Assembly: GCA_937872925.1 (NCBI GenBank)
Contig: CALMUT010000263.1
Span: 1-53,972 of the forward strand
Length of the DNA stretch: 53,972 bases
Reading direction: 5' to 3'
From: an uncultured Myxococcales bacterium
GTDB taxonomy: Bacteria; Myxococcota_A; Polyangia; Polyangiales; Polyangiaceae
A program made the translations under genes and the position numbers. How positions within the stretch are numbered: position 1 is the first letter of the stretch; every line of letters starts with the position of its first letter. Below, piece after piece: positions 41,991-52,171 of the stretch. The notes below the pieces were generated by a model. It was given only the letters and a program-made list of their open reading frames with translations. It was not told the origin of the DNA and ran no database searches.

Positions 41991-43718
41991 CTAGCGTGCT
42001 TTGGCGATCACGACGCTGTCGTGCGGAAGGCTTGCAACGCCGCCATGCACACGCACCGCAGCGTTGGATGCGAGCAGAAGTTCGCAGTTGGCCGCCAGCT
42101 TCACGTCGCAGGTTGCGGTGCCGATATGGCAAGCCAGGATCAAGCTGCCGCGCTGACAGCGCAGCCAACCGGCTTCTTCATTCCAGGCCGTCTGAACGCG
42201 GTCCCGTCTTCCGTCTAGAAGCTCCGGTTGCGTGCGCCTGAGTTCGGCCAAGGCGCAGTACCAAGCCAATACTTCGGAATGCGCCGCGTCAGTGAGCTCG
42301 CTCCAGTTCAGACGTGAACGCTCGAAGGTCTCCAGCGCCTGCGGGTCCGGCACTTGCTCCGGCTGCCAACCAAATGCCGCAAACTCGCCACGCCTGCCGT
42401 TGCGCACGGCCTCTGCGAGTGCTTCGCTTTCGTGGCTCGTGAAGTATTGGAAGGGGCTTTGCGCGGCCCACTCCTCGCCCATGAAGAGCATGGGCACGAA
42501 GGGAGCAAACATCACCAGCGCGGCACCGATCTTGAGGCGGCCAGCGCTCAACTGCGTCGATATGCGGTCGCCCAACGCGCGATTGCCGACCTGATCGTGG
42601 GTCTGGAGATAGCCGAGGAAATGGTGACCGGACAAGTCGCCTGGGGCGCGACCGTGGCGCCGTTTTCGAAACTCCGAATGTTGTCCGGCGTAGACAAAAG
42701 CGTTTTCTAGTGCCCGCGCGACATGTTCCAAACGACCGAAGTCGGCGTAGTAGCCTGCGCGCTCCTCGGTCAATGCAGCGTGCAGGGCATGATGCAGGTC
42801 GTCGGACCACTGGGCATGCATGCCGAAGCCACCTTCGGCACGAGAACGCACGACCCGCGGATCGTTGAGATCGCTTTCGGCGATCAAAACCAGTCTGCGC
42901 GCGCGCTCCTGGGCCAGCGCCTCCACTTCCTCCGCCAGCTCTTCCAGAATGTGTTTCGCGCTGGTGTCCAGAAATGCGTGCACCGCGTCGAGACGCAGCC
43001 CGTCGAAGTGATAGTCGTCCAGCCACATGCGTGCGTTGTCGAGGAAGTAGCGTCGAACTTGATCCGACCCGGCGCCGTCAAGGTTCACCGCTGGGCCCCA
43101 GGGCGTGTGGTAGCGATCGGTGAAGTACGGTCCGAACTGCCCCAGGACGTTCCCCTCTGGCCCCAAGTGGTTGTAGACCACGTCTAAGAGCACGCCGAGG
43201 CCCCGGGCGTGGCAGGTGTTGACGAGACGCTTCAGTGCGTCGGGCTCGCCGTACGCTGCGTGAGGAGCGTAGAGATCCACGCCGTCGTAGCCCCAACCAC
43301 GGACTCCCGAGAACGTCGCGACGGGCATGAGCTGCAGATGGGTCACGCCAAGGGCAAGCAGGTGGTCGAGTCGCTCGCCGACCGCGTCGAAGGTGCCCTG
43401 GGGCGTGAACGTGCCCACGTGCAGCTCGTAGATCAGCGCTTCAGAAAGCGGCCGCGGGCGAAACCCAGCGTCCGACCAGGGGAATGCCGCAGGGTCCACG
43501 ACTTCTGAGGGACCGAAGATCCCCTCGGGCTGTCGCCGGGAGCGCGGATCCTTCAACGCGCCGCCGCCATCGAGGGAAAACTGGTAGCGCGTACCCGGAG
43601 CCGGGCGCGGCGTGCTCCAGTAGCCGTCTTCGTCGGCTTGCATCCTGAGGCGCGAGGCGCCGGTGATGAGTTCGACCCCGGCGGCGTTGGGCGCCCAGAC
43701 CTTAAGCAGTGGATCCAT
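41991..43718 (-). CDS. treZ: Malto-oligosyltrehalose trehalohydrolase
   Basis: 575 residues, GH13. TreZ cleaves trehalose from malto-oligosyltrehalose made by TreY. An N-terminal beta domain (1-90, KVWAPNAAGVELI) precedes the barrel: YELHVGTFTPQGTFD, GWGYDGVDLYAPHAAYG, LLDVVYNHLGPEGN, nucleophile Asp244 in FDGLRLDAVHAF, acid/base Glu281 in LIAESDLND, WSDDLHHAL and GYLQTHDQVGN. The start overlaps the treY stop by 17 bp, so treY-treZ form a coupled operon. Trehalose made here would protect against desiccation and osmotic stress. No treX debranching enzyme is in the window. Confidence 0.93.
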   Translation of the reverse strand: MDPLLKVWAPNAAGVELITGASRLRMQADEDGYWSTPRPAPGTRYQFSLDGGGALKDPRSRRQPEGIFGPSEVVDPAAFPWSDAGFRPRPLSEALIYELHVGTFTPQGTFDAVGERLDHLLALGVTHLQLMPVATFSGVRGWGYDGVDLYAPHAAYGEPDALKRLVNTCHARGLGVLLDVVYNHLGPEGNVLGQFGPYFTDRYHTPWGPAVNLDGAGSDQVRRYFLDNARMWLDDYHFDGLRLDAVHAFLDTSAKHILEELAEEVEALAQERARRLVLIAESDLNDPRVVRSRAEGGFGMHAQWSDDLHHALHAALTEERAGYYADFGRLEHVARALENAFVYAGQHSEFRKRRHGRAPGDLSGHHFLGYLQTHDQVGNRALGDRISTQLSAGRLKIGAALVMFAPFVPMLFMGEEWAAQSPFQYFTSHESEALAEAVRNGRRGEFAAFGWQPEQVPDPQALETFERSRLNWSELTDAAHSEVLAWYCALAELRRTQPELLDGRRDRVQTAWNEEAGWLRCQRGSLILACHIGTATCDVKLAANCELLLASNAAVRVHGGVASLPHDSVVIAKAR

Positions 43719-46356
43719 GTTCTTTTTCGAGCTTTGAGAGCAGCGCCACAGGGAATCGCCCCAGCAATTCCGCGGCTTCTACCCGCGGACCCGAGTGACT
43801 ATCGCCGGTGAATTCATTGCGCCATGTGCCAGCGGGCAAGGCGACTTCGGTATCCGCCCAGGCTTCAGCGCCCGCACGGAGCCGCGGCACGACAACCGCA
43901 ACACACCCACCGCGAGTAAAGCCCACGAGTTGCTGCGCGCATCTGCCGCGGGTCGTGAGGGGCTCGTAGGTACCGTTGACCCAGTTCTGTTTGGCCCCAC
44001 GCAAGCGTAGCGCCCGGTGCACCAGCCACAATTTCGGTAGCCCCTCGTCCATGCGCTTCAGGATCTGTTCTGGCGTCAGGGACGAAAGCTCCGCTAGCAG
44101 ACGCATTCGGAGCTGAAAGTCGGGCATGCGCCGATTGTCAGGATCCACGAGACTCAAATCCCACAACTCCGTGCCCTGATACACGTCGGGCACGCCAGGA
44201 CAGGTAAGCGCAAGAAGCTTCTGTGAAAGCGCGTTGATGCGACCGGGGCCGAGCACACTTTCCACAAACTGGCGCACCTCCTCCATCAAGGAGTCGTCGG
44301 CCAGAACACGGTCGACGAATCCGAGGGTTGCCTCTTCGTAGTCCGCGTCCGGCTGTGTCCACGAGGTGTGCGTCTTGGCCTCTTTGATGGCCTTCTCGAT
44401 GTACCCGCGCAGGCGCTCGGCGTTGATGGGAAACGCGCCTACCAGGGTCTGCCAAAAAAGATACTCGGTGTTCTTGTCGGGCAGGCCGCCACGCCTGTGT
44501 CGCTCGGAGTGCTCCGACCAACTCCCGACGGCCGCAGCCCACGCATCCGGCAATTCCGACAGCACTGCCAAGCGAGCGCGCACATCCTCGGAGCGCTTGG
44601 TGTCGTGGGTCGACGTTGACAGCATTGCCTCCGCGGGCGCCGAAAGCATGCAGCGATGGAACTCTGCCACGTCGATGCCGAATCGACTCGGATCGCCGCC
44701 GACGTCATTCAGGGAAACAAAGCGATTGAAGCAGTACATCGCGGTGTCCTCCACGCCCTTTGCCATCACCGCGCCAGTCAACTGCTGCAGGCGGTTAACA
44801 AACTGCGTTTCAATCTCCCCGCGAATATCGAGAGTCATCACCGCGCCGATGAAAGCGAAAAGGTCCGCAGAAAGATCTTCTCGCGCGGCAGTGGCCTTTT
44901 CGAGGGCATGGCGCCAATGGGCGCGGTCGGTGTCGCTGATCCACCCCCGCGCTGCCCGGGCGTAGGTGCGATACACAGGCAAGTTGGCGATCACCTCACC
45001 GAGAGCCTGCTCCAGCTCATGCGCGGTGTAGTCGCGAAAGCGTCGATGACGCTGGCATACCTGCACCAGCAGCGCGACCAGCCGACGCAGGTCAGTAGCC
45101 AAAGCGCCGGAAAGCACCGCGAGCTTCTTTTCCCGCATCAGCTCGGCGTACTCGGCGCTGGGGCCGGCGAAGTCCGTATAGATCTTACTCAGCGCGGCTT
45201 CCTTTGTCGGATCCACGAACAAAGCGTGCGCCGTGTTGAGGAATTCATAGCCCGTCGTGCCCGCGACGGGCCAGCTCTTGGGCAGGGTTTCGCCGCGCTC
45301 CAAGATCTTCTCGACGACGATCCAAGCGCCGGGCGCTGCTGTGGACAGCCGCGTCAGGTATTCCTCGGGATCCTTCAGACCGTCCGGGTGGTCGATGCGT
45401 ACGCCGTCCAGCTCCCCGGTTCGCAGCCACCCCAGCACGGGGCGATGGGTGTCAAAAAACACCTCGGGATCTTCGACACGGAGCCCAACCAAGCTGGAAA
45501 TGTCGAAGAATCGACGGTAGCCCAATTCCTGCTCGGCGGTGCGCCAGTGCGCCAGGCGGTAATTCTGTCGCGAGAGCAATTCGTCAAGCTCGTCAGCGTC
45601 TTGATTGGTGTGGGAGATCGCTTCGTCCACGGCCTTGGCTACCGCCGGCTCGCGCTCCAATAGGCGCGTCAACCACTTTCCCAGCACGGCCTTGTGCCGA
45701 TGGCGTCGCTCGGTGCTCTCGTGTTCCGTGGCGGTCGGTAGAGGCAAGGCCGCTAGGGAAGCAGCGAGCACGCTCAGCTCGTCCTCGCGAGTATGGAGAG
45801 CCGCGCGTGTCAGCAGACCGGCCAAGGACCGGGGTGCGACGGGAAACGTGTGCTCATGGTAACGCACCACGAAGTCACCGCCGCTGCGCTCTAGGGCCAG
45901 CTCGCGGCGCTCAAGCACGCGACCGTAGTGGTCACCGAGGATGGGCAGCATGATGCGGTTAGCCGTGCGTGACGCGGAGTGCTCCCAGTCCACATCAAAG
46001 TAGTCCGAGTACCGACTCGACGGGCCGTTTTCCAGTACGTCCCACCACCAGAAGTTGGCGGTACCCCGAATGGACATGTGGTTGGGCACAACGTCCAAGA
46101 TCTGTCCAAGACCATTTGCGCGGAGGGCGGCGAGCATCTTGGCGTGTCCGGCTTCGCCACCAAGCTCCGCATTGACCCGCCCGGGGTCGACCACGTCGTA
46201 GCCATGGGTGCTGCCCGGCGCCGCCTGCAAATACGGAGACGCATACAGGTGGCTCACCCCCAGCGCGGCCAGGTACTCGCACAGCCCGGCTGCAGCCTCG
46301 AAATCGAGGTTCGGCCCTAGCTGGAGGCGGTAGGTGGCTCGGGGGGTGTTCGACAT
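43702..46356 (-). CDS. treY: Malto-oligosyltrehalose synthase
   Basis: 884 residues from ATG 46356 (a TTG two codons upstream is also in frame). GH13 enzyme that isomerises the reducing-end alpha-1,4 bond of maltodextrin to the alpha-1,1 bond of trehalose. Motifs: ATYRLQLGPNLDFEAAAGL, SHLYASPYLQAAPGSTHGYD, ILDVVPNHMSI, WWWDVLENGPSSRYSDYFD, nucleophile Asp in GVRIDHPDGL, Glu in IVVEKILERGE, GTTGYEFLN, KGVEDTAMYCFNRFVSLN, STHDTKRSEDVRARL and CPGVPDVYQGTELWDLSLVDPDNRR. These are all TreY signatures, and the length is near the upper end for the family. First gene of the operon with treZ. Confidence 0.94.
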   Translation of the reverse strand: MSNTPRATYRLQLGPNLDFEAAAGLCEYLAALGVSHLYASPYLQAAPGSTHGYDVVDPGRVNAELGGEAGHAKMLAALRANGLGQILDVVPNHMSIRGTANFWWWDVLENGPSSRYSDYFDVDWEHSASRTANRIMLPILGDHYGRVLERRELALERSGGDFVVRYHEHTFPVAPRSLAGLLTRAALHTREDELSVLAASLAALPLPTATEHESTERRHRHKAVLGKWLTRLLEREPAVAKAVDEAISHTNQDADELDELLSRQNYRLAHWRTAEQELGYRRFFDISSLVGLRVEDPEVFFDTHRPVLGWLRTGELDGVRIDHPDGLKDPEEYLTRLSTAAPGAWIVVEKILERGETLPKSWPVAGTTGYEFLNTAHALFVDPTKEAALSKIYTDFAGPSAEYAELMREKKLAVLSGALATDLRRLVALLVQVCQRHRRFRDYTAHELEQALGEVIANLPVYRTYARAARGWISDTDRAHWRHALEKATAAREDLSADLFAFIGAVMTLDIRGEIETQFVNRLQQLTGAVMAKGVEDTAMYCFNRFVSLNDVGGDPSRFGIDVAEFHRCMLSAPAEAMLSTSTHDTKRSEDVRARLAVLSELPDAWAAAVGSWSEHSERHRRGGLPDKNTEYLFWQTLVGAFPINAERLRGYIEKAIKEAKTHTSWTQPDADYEEATLGFVDRVLADDSLMEEVRQFVESVLGPGRINALSQKLLALTCPGVPDVYQGTELWDLSLVDPDNRRMPDFQLRMRLLAELSSLTPEQILKRMDEGLPKLWLVHRALRLRGAKQNWVNGTYEPLTTRGRCAQQLVGFTRGGCVAVVVPRLRAGAEAWADTEVALPAGTWRNEFTGDSHSGPRVEAAELLGRFPVALLSKLEKEHGSTA

Positions 46357-46427
46357 TGCCAATGCCTGCTTTACGCCCGCAGGCGCGGCAGTCGCGACAC
46401 GAGTAGCACATCCGGCGCGCTCGCAGC

Positions 46428-48941
46428 GTGACGTCCCCCCGCCCGAGTTCCGCTGCGCCGCAAACCGTTGTAAGCACGGCCCAATGTCGACTCCCCAACT
46501 CCCAGACCGCGCGCGCCGTCGTCATCGGCGGCGGGATCATCGGCTGTTCTGTGGCCTACCACCTAGCGCATGCGGGCTGGAGAGACGTCGTGCTGTTGGA
46601 ACGCGACCGGCTCACTTCCGGCACGACCTGGCACGCGGCCGGACTGATTGTGACCTTCGGGTCCTTGAGCGAAACATCTACGGAGATGCGCAAGTACTCC
46701 CGCGATCTCTACGCCCGACTCGAAGCGGAAACCGGGCAGTCCACGGGCTTCAAGGCGACGGGGTTCATCGAGGTCGCGGCGGACGCAGACCGCCTGGAAG
46801 AGTACCGGCGCGTATCCACCTTCAATCGCTACTGCGGCGTGGACGTGCATGAGATTTCTCCGCGCGAAGTCCAAGCGCTGTTCCCGCTGGCGCGCACGGA
46901 CGACATCTTGGCCGGCTTCTACGTCAAAGAGGACGGCAAGGCCAACCCGGTCGACGTGACCATGGCGCTTGCCAAGGGCGCGCGCCTAGAGGGAGCGACC
47001 ATCATGGAATGCGTCGCGGTCACCGGGCTACTGACCCAAGGCAAAGCAGTCAGCGGCGTGCAGACCACTGCCGGGGACATTCAGGCGGAATACGTAGTCA
47101 ACTGCACGGGCATGTGGGCGCGGCAACTGGGCGCCAAGTCCGGCGTCAACATCCCGCTGCAGGCGGCGGAGCACTACTACCTCATCACCGAAAAGATCGG
47201 CGGCATGCACGCAGACTTGCCGGTTCTGGAAGATCCCGCGTCCCATGCGTACTTCCGAGAAGAAGTCGGCGGCCTGATGATTGGGCTCTTCGAGCCCGAA
47301 TGCGCGCCCTGGAAAGTTGGCGGCGTGCCGGACGACTTTTCGTTTGGAGAGATCACTCCGGACTGGGACCGCATGACGCCGTATCTGGAGAAGGCCATGG
47401 CGCGCGTGCCGGTGTCTCTAGAAGCAGGCGTGAAGAAGTTCTTCTGCGGACCGGAGAGCTTCACCCCGGACCTGCAGCCGATCGTGGGCGAGTCGCCGGA
47501 ACTGAAACGCTACTTCGTCGCTGCCGGACTGAACTCCATCGGGATCATCACTGGCGGCGGCATGGGGCGCATGCTCGCGCATTGGATCATGCATGGGCGT
47601 CCAGACGTGGACGTCAGCTGCATGCACATCGACCGCATGCACAGCTATCAGTCCAATCCGGAGTACCTGCGCTCTCGTACGGTGGAGTCCTTGGGCATGG
47701 TCTACCAATGCCACTACCCGACGCGCGCGCTTTCCACCGGGCGCGGTGCTCGAAAGTCGCCCTTTCACGACCGCCTGGCGGCGCAGGGCGCCTACTTCAA
47801 GGAAACCAGCGGTTGGGAGAGCCCCGATTGGTACGCACCGCCAGGGGTCGAACCGCGGGTGGAGAAGCTGTGCTGGGGCAGACACAATTGGTTTCCGTAC
47901 TGGGAAGCCGAACACCGCGCCGCCCGAGAGGGCGTGATCCTCATGGACATGTCGTTCATGAGTAAATACTTGGTACAGGGGCGCGACGCGGGACGCATCC
48001 TCAACTACCTCTCCGCCAACAACGTCGACGCGCACACTGGGCGGATCACCTACACACAGTGGCTGAATGAGGACGGAAAGCTGGAGGCCGACCTGACCGT
48101 CACCCGATTGGACGAGCAGCGCTACTGGGTGGTGGCATCTGACACCGTCCGCGGCCACGTCGCGACTTGGATGCAGCGCCACATTCCCGACGACGCCCAC
48201 GCCTTCGTTACGGATGTGACCTCCGGCTATGGCCAGCTGAACGTGCAGGGCCCCCGCTCGCGTGAGCTGCTGCAGGCTGTGACCAGCGCGGACATGAGCA
48301 ACGACGCGTTTCCGTTTCGTACCGCGCGGGAGATCGACATCGGATTCGCGCGTGCACTCTGTGTCCGCATCACCTACCTGGGCGAACTGGGCTACGAGCT
48401 CTATATTCCCGCCGAGCAGGCCACCCACGTCTACGATCGCCTGTACGAAGCCGGAAAGCGCTTCGGCGTCCAACACGCAGGACTCAAGGCCCTCGCCAGC
48501 CTGCGCATGGAAAAAGCGTACCGCGACTACGGCCACGACATCGACAACACGGACAGCGTGCTCGAGGCGGGGCTCGGTTTTGCGGTCAGTCTCAAGAAAC
48601 CCGGAGGCTTTCTGGGGCGGGACGCGGTGGTGGCGCAAAAAGCCGCCGGGCCACTCACTCGCCAGCTCTTGCAGGTGCTGGTCAAAGATCCGCAGCCCAT
48701 GCTGTACCACGGCGAAGTCGTGCAGCGGAACGACACGGCGGTGGGTTACATTCGCGCTGCTTCCTATGGACACACCCTGGGTGGAGCCGTGGGGCTGTGC
48801 ATGGTCGAAGCGGGAGAGCCCATCACCGACGGCTACGTCAACGACGCGCGCTGGCAGGTGGACATCGCCGGGACCCTGTACCCCGCGGTCGTATCCAAGG
48901 CGCCGCTGTACGATCCAAAAATGGAGCGAGTCAAAGCTTAG
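46428..48941 (+). CDS. Sarcosine/dimethylglycine dehydrogenase-like flavoprotein
   Basis: 837 residues, cytoplasmic. FAD-dependent oxidase domain (about 28-400): ARAVVIGGGIIGCSVAYHLA, LLERDRLTSGTTWHAAGLI with His69 at the position of the covalent FAD histidine in mammalian DMGDH/SARDH, and GLNSIGIITGGGMGRMLAHW. A central FAO_M-like domain (about 400-455) is followed by GCV_T aminomethyltransferase-like domains (about 470-830): RNYLSA-type tetrahydrofolate region, YLGELGYELYIP and GLKALASLRMEKAYRDYGHD. Expected to demethylate an N-methyl amino acid and pass the one-carbon unit to tetrahydrofolate. The exact substrate is open. GTG 46428 gives about 25 non-conserved N-terminal residues. It diverges from treY by 71 bp. 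Confidence 0.9.
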   Translation: MTSPRPSSAAPQTVVSTAQCRLPNSQTARAVVIGGGIIGCSVAYHLAHAGWRDVVLLERDRLTSGTTWHAAGLIVTFGSLSETSTEMRKYSRDLYARLEAETGQSTGFKATGFIEVAADADRLEEYRRVSTFNRYCGVDVHEISPREVQALFPLARTDDILAGFYVKEDGKANPVDVTMALAKGARLEGATIMECVAVTGLLTQGKAVSGVQTTAGDIQAEYVVNCTGMWARQLGAKSGVNIPLQAAEHYYLITEKIGGMHADLPVLEDPASHAYFREEVGGLMIGLFEPECAPWKVGGVPDDFSFGEITPDWDRMTPYLEKAMARVPVSLEAGVKKFFCGPESFTPDLQPIVGESPELKRYFVAAGLNSIGIITGGGMGRMLAHWIMHGRPDVDVSCMHIDRMHSYQSNPEYLRSRTVESLGMVYQCHYPTRALSTGRGARKSPFHDRLAAQGAYFKETSGWESPDWYAPPGVEPRVEKLCWGRHNWFPYWEAEHRAAREGVILMDMSFMSKYLVQGRDAGRILNYLSANNVDAHTGRITYTQWLNEDGKLEADLTVTRLDEQRYWVVASDTVRGHVATWMQRHIPDDAHAFVTDVTSGYGQLNVQGPRSRELLQAVTSADMSNDAFPFRTAREIDIGFARALCVRITYLGELGYELYIPAEQATHVYDRLYEAGKRFGVQHAGLKALASLRMEKAYRDYGHDIDNTDSVLEAGLGFAVSLKKPGGFLGRDAVVAQKAAGPLTRQLLQVLVKDPQPMLYHGEVVQRNDTAVGYIRAASYGHTLGGAVGLCMVEAGEPITDGYVNDARWQVDIAGTLYPAVVSKAPLYDPKMERVKA

Positions 48942-49030
48942 CCGGTAAATTCCGCACTGTGGCGACCCGCCGTGACAGCTGGCACGAGTCGGCCTAAGAC
49001 GGAGCGACGCGTGCTCCGCACGCGGGATCA

Positions 49031-52000
49031 ATGCTAGCTCTGGGGATCGACTTGGGTACGGCCTATGTACGGGCCGCAGTGTTTCGCGAACGCGGCGGAG
49101 AATTGCTGCAGTTTCCCGACGGCGCCAACTCCGTGCCTGCGGTGGTCGCTCTGGGCGGGGGCAACACGCGGGTTGGCCGCAGCGCCCTGGCCCGCGCGAC
49201 CACCCACCCAGAGCAGGCAGTGCGCGGCATCAAACGGCTGCTGGGCCGCAGCCATGACGACCCGGTGTTGCAACGGCTAGCGGCAGGCGCAGCCTTCCGC
49301 ATTGTCGACGCCGGCAACGGGTCCGTAGCTCTGAAACTCGGCAAGGAGCAGTTCGAGCCAGAAAAGGTCGCCGCGGCACTGCTCGATCACCTGGCCGAAG
49401 TGGCGGCGCAGCGCACCGGCAAACGCCCGACCAAGGTCGTTCTGACATCACCCTACTGGTACGGCGTGCGCCAGCGGGACGCGCTGAAACGCGCTGCGAC
49501 CCTGGCGGGCCTGTCCGTCTTGCAGATCATCAGTGAGGGCACGGCAACCGCGCTTTCACTGATCGAGGCGGAGCCCGACACGCGCAACGTTGCTATCGTC
49601 GATGTCGGAGCGGGCGGGTGCAGTGCATCCATCCTCGAAATGGGCAAAGCGGGGGTGCGGCTACTCTCCAGTGGTGGCGATCCGCTGGGCGGGGGTGAAG
49701 ACGTCGATCACGGACTGGTACGTGCCGTGCTCAAGGGGATCCGCGACAAAGTCGGCGCCTTCCCGGACAGCCCAGCCATCTTCGAGCTCGTGCGCCAGGT
49801 GTGTGAAGCTGCGAAGCGCGACATCAGCGACGCCTCCCAAGTTTCGGCGGTCATCCCCTTTTTGCCGATTGCGGGCGGCGTGTTCAACCAGCAAGTCCGC
49901 ATCGACCGGCGCAGCGTCGAGCAACTGATGACGGACACCACCCTGCGCATCGGCTCCGCATGCCAGACCGCCCTGAAAGAGAGTGGGCTTTCCAAAGGCG
50001 ACCTTGCGGCAGTGTATGCCACCGGCGGCATGGCGCGGCTTGCGGCCGTGCGCACCTGCATCAGTGGCGTACTTGGAGAAATCGCCTCAGCGCGGCTGGA
50101 TCCGGACGGGTCCGTGGCCCTGGGCGCGGCCTACCAAGCGGGCATGCTGCTCGGCGCCGTAGACAGCATTCCCGTGATCGACGTGCAGACGACACTGTCC
50201 GTGCCCCCGGCAGCGCCGGGCAAGGCGGAGTCCCTGCCGCCGGCTCCGGTGCACTCCATGCCTCCGGCGCAGCAACGCGTATCCGCACCCCCGGCCGTCG
50301 ACACCGGGGCATTCCGAGTCGAGCTCGCGGGGCTGCTGGCATCGCTTCGCGCCGGCGCCCTCACCGACGGCGGACACAAGCCACCCCAGCCCACGCTGCT
50401 TTCGCGCGCCAACGAAGTCATCGAGACAGATGCGGACGATTCCGCGGAGGCCGCGCAGGCGGCGGTCACGCACCTGCGCGGCGTGTGGAAGAAGCTGTCA
50501 CTGGCGATGCAGACGGCACGCCAATACCAATGGGAACATCCGCAAACCCAATCCGCCCTAGAACAAGTGCGCACGGCAATCGAAGCCGCAGCGACCGAGT
50601 CCGAACACGCCGTGCGTTGGGACGTGCGCTCCACGCGCTTTTCGTTCAAGGGAGAAGACGTCTGGAAACCCGACCGGCCGCCCTACGACCGGATCCCCCA
50701 CGAGCTGTTCGCGGACGGCGTGCGCAAGATCCAGATCCGCTCTGGAGTGACCCGGGCGGAGTTGCGCCAACTGGTTGGCGTTTTGATGCGCGACCCGGCC
50801 GTGGGCTTCGGACTGGACGACGACTCGGCGACGGCGCTGTGGGACAGCAAGTTCGAACACATCGCGTACATGGCCGTGGATGCGTTCTCGGAAGCCGACG
50901 ACCCCGAATTCGACCAGCATCGCGACGAGCTGGCACGCGAACTGGCCAAGATCGCCAACCTGGACGGGGACGCCGACTCGATACTAGGCGCATACACGGC
51001 GGCACAACGCGAGATCGCGCCGCAGGTCGACGCGACAGCCCTCACCCCGGAAGTGCGGGCGGCGTTGGAGGCGGCGGTGGATCCTGGGCAAGGGGTCTGG
51101 CTCGCAAAGTTCGCGCGTAGCTTCAGCCAGTCCTATGTGGCAGTCGCGAAAGTGGGGGACAACGACCAGCTGCTCGCAGCGCTGGAGCGATACTTGGTCG
51201 AGCAGTTGGATGCCAAGAGCCCCAGCTACGTATTCGAGGTCCTGGGCGCGCTCACCTCCGGGTTCGCCGCGGATTTCGGCGAGGTAGCGGCGCAGACGTT
51301 CCTGGGCCAGCTGGTGGGGCGCGTCTTCGACGTGGAGCGACTGCGGAGCCTATTCGAGATGTTGCAAGAAGCTCCGAACTTGACTCCCAACCTGGTAAGC
51401 ACGGTGCGCATCCACTTGGCCGCACTGCCTGACGGTCGATTCGTGGAAGCAGGCGCGGAAATGTACGGGGCGCTGCGTCCAGAACTACGCAGCACCTTGG
51501 ACAAGTATCTTGAGGAAAACGTCGCAGGCAACGAAGCGGCGTTCGGTGGCTTGCTTGCGATCGCCCCGCAGGCAACCGCCGAACGGATTCTGAAGATCCT
51601 GCACGGCCTGGGCACACCCCAAGCCAGGAGCGCCATCGGCCGGGCGCTGGCCTCGCCCCATGCAGAAGTGCGGATGCAAGCACTGATCTGCCTGCCCGAC
51701 GAACGCCCAGAGCGCCTGTATGAAGACGTGCGCCGCATCTTGGAAGACCCCGAGAGCAGCGTCCGCGACCGCGCCCTGCAGATCATCGTCGAGCACGCGT
51801 TGGTCGCAGCCGGCCCAGTCCTGATGCAGCGCGCCCGCAGCGAAGAATTCCCCAAGCTTTCGCTGCGAGAACAGCGCCTGATCCTCGAAGCCATCGCCGC
51901 CCTCAATCGTGATCGCGCTGAAAGCGTCGGACTCGAACTGTTGGAGCGCCAGAGTCTGCTCGGCTCCGACGACCTCGAGCTTTCTCGGGCCCTGGCCGCG

Positions 52001-52171
52001 GAATTCCTGAGTCAATTCGACTCAGACGCGGTTCTCACGGCCTTGCGCAAGGTCGCCAAGAAGCGTTGGTTCCGGTCGTCACCCGCCCAGGAGGCCGCGA
52101 CCCACGCCATTACCGGCATCGAGTATCGGCGCTCGCAGCCGCCAGCGCGGAACAAGGAGCCCGATTCGTGA
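49031..52171 (+). CDS. Hsp70-family ATPase fused to a HEAT-like C-terminal region
   Basis: 1046 residues. Residues 1-372 are a full Hsp70 nucleotide-binding domain: ALGIDLGTAYVRAAVF (phosphate 1), KVVLTSPYWYGVRQRDALK, ISEGTATALSL, NVAIVDVGAGGCSASIL (phosphate 2), YATGGMARLAAVR (adenosine) and DPDGSVALGAA. There is no DnaK-type beta-sandwich or helical lid. Instead a Pro-rich linker (about 380-430) leads to PYDRIPHELFADGVRKIQIR, a module I recall from myxobacterial HD-GYP-type proteins, and then helical HEAT-like repeats to the end (EVRMQALICLPDERPERLYEDV and similar). It may act as an ATP-switched scaffold rather than a foldase. It is coupled by a 4-bp overlap (GTGA) to the next gene. Confidence 0.85.
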   Translation: MLALGIDLGTAYVRAAVFRERGGELLQFPDGANSVPAVVALGGGNTRVGRSALARATTHPEQAVRGIKRLLGRSHDDPVLQRLAAGAAFRIVDAGNGSVALKLGKEQFEPEKVAAALLDHLAEVAAQRTGKRPTKVVLTSPYWYGVRQRDALKRAATLAGLSVLQIISEGTATALSLIEAEPDTRNVAIVDVGAGGCSASILEMGKAGVRLLSSGGDPLGGGEDVDHGLVRAVLKGIRDKVGAFPDSPAIFELVRQVCEAAKRDISDASQVSAVIPFLPIAGGVFNQQVRIDRRSVEQLMTDTTLRIGSACQTALKESGLSKGDLAAVYATGGMARLAAVRTCISGVLGEIASARLDPDGSVALGAAYQAGMLLGAVDSIPVIDVQTTLSVPPAAPGKAESLPPAPVHSMPPAQQRVSAPPAVDTGAFRVELAGLLASLRAGALTDGGHKPPQPTLLSRANEVIETDADDSAEAAQAAVTHLRGVWKKLSLAMQTARQYQWEHPQTQSALEQVRTAIEAAATESEHAVRWDVRSTRFSFKGEDVWKPDRPPYDRIPHELFADGVRKIQIRSGVTRAELRQLVGVLMRDPAVGFGLDDDSATALWDSKFEHIAYMAVDAFSEADDPEFDQHRDELARELAKIANLDGDADSILGAYTAAQREIAPQVDATALTPEVRAALEAAVDPGQGVWLAKFARSFSQSYVAVAKVGDNDQLLAALERYLVEQLDAKSPSYVFEVLGALTSGFAADFGEVAAQTFLGQLVGRVFDVERLRSLFEMLQEAPNLTPNLVSTVRIHLAALPDGRFVEAGAEMYGALRPELRSTLDKYLEENVAGNEAAFGGLLAIAPQATAERILKILHGLGTPQARSAIGRALASPHAEVRMQALICLPDERPERLYEDVRRILEDPESSVRDRALQIIVEHALVAAGPVLMQRARSEEFPKLSLREQRLILEAIAALNRDRAESVGLELLERQSLLGSDDLELSRALAAEFLSQFDSDAVLTALRKVAKKRWFRSSPAQEAATHAITGIEYRRSQPPARNKEPDS

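Noticed and set aside
44656..45663. 335-codon plus-strand frame
   Set aside because: Lies inside treY on the opposite strand and has no recognisable features.
47418..49031. 537-codon minus-strand frame
   Set aside because: Shadow of the sarcosine-dehydrogenase-like gene; translation lacks motifs and the plus-strand protein is well conserved.
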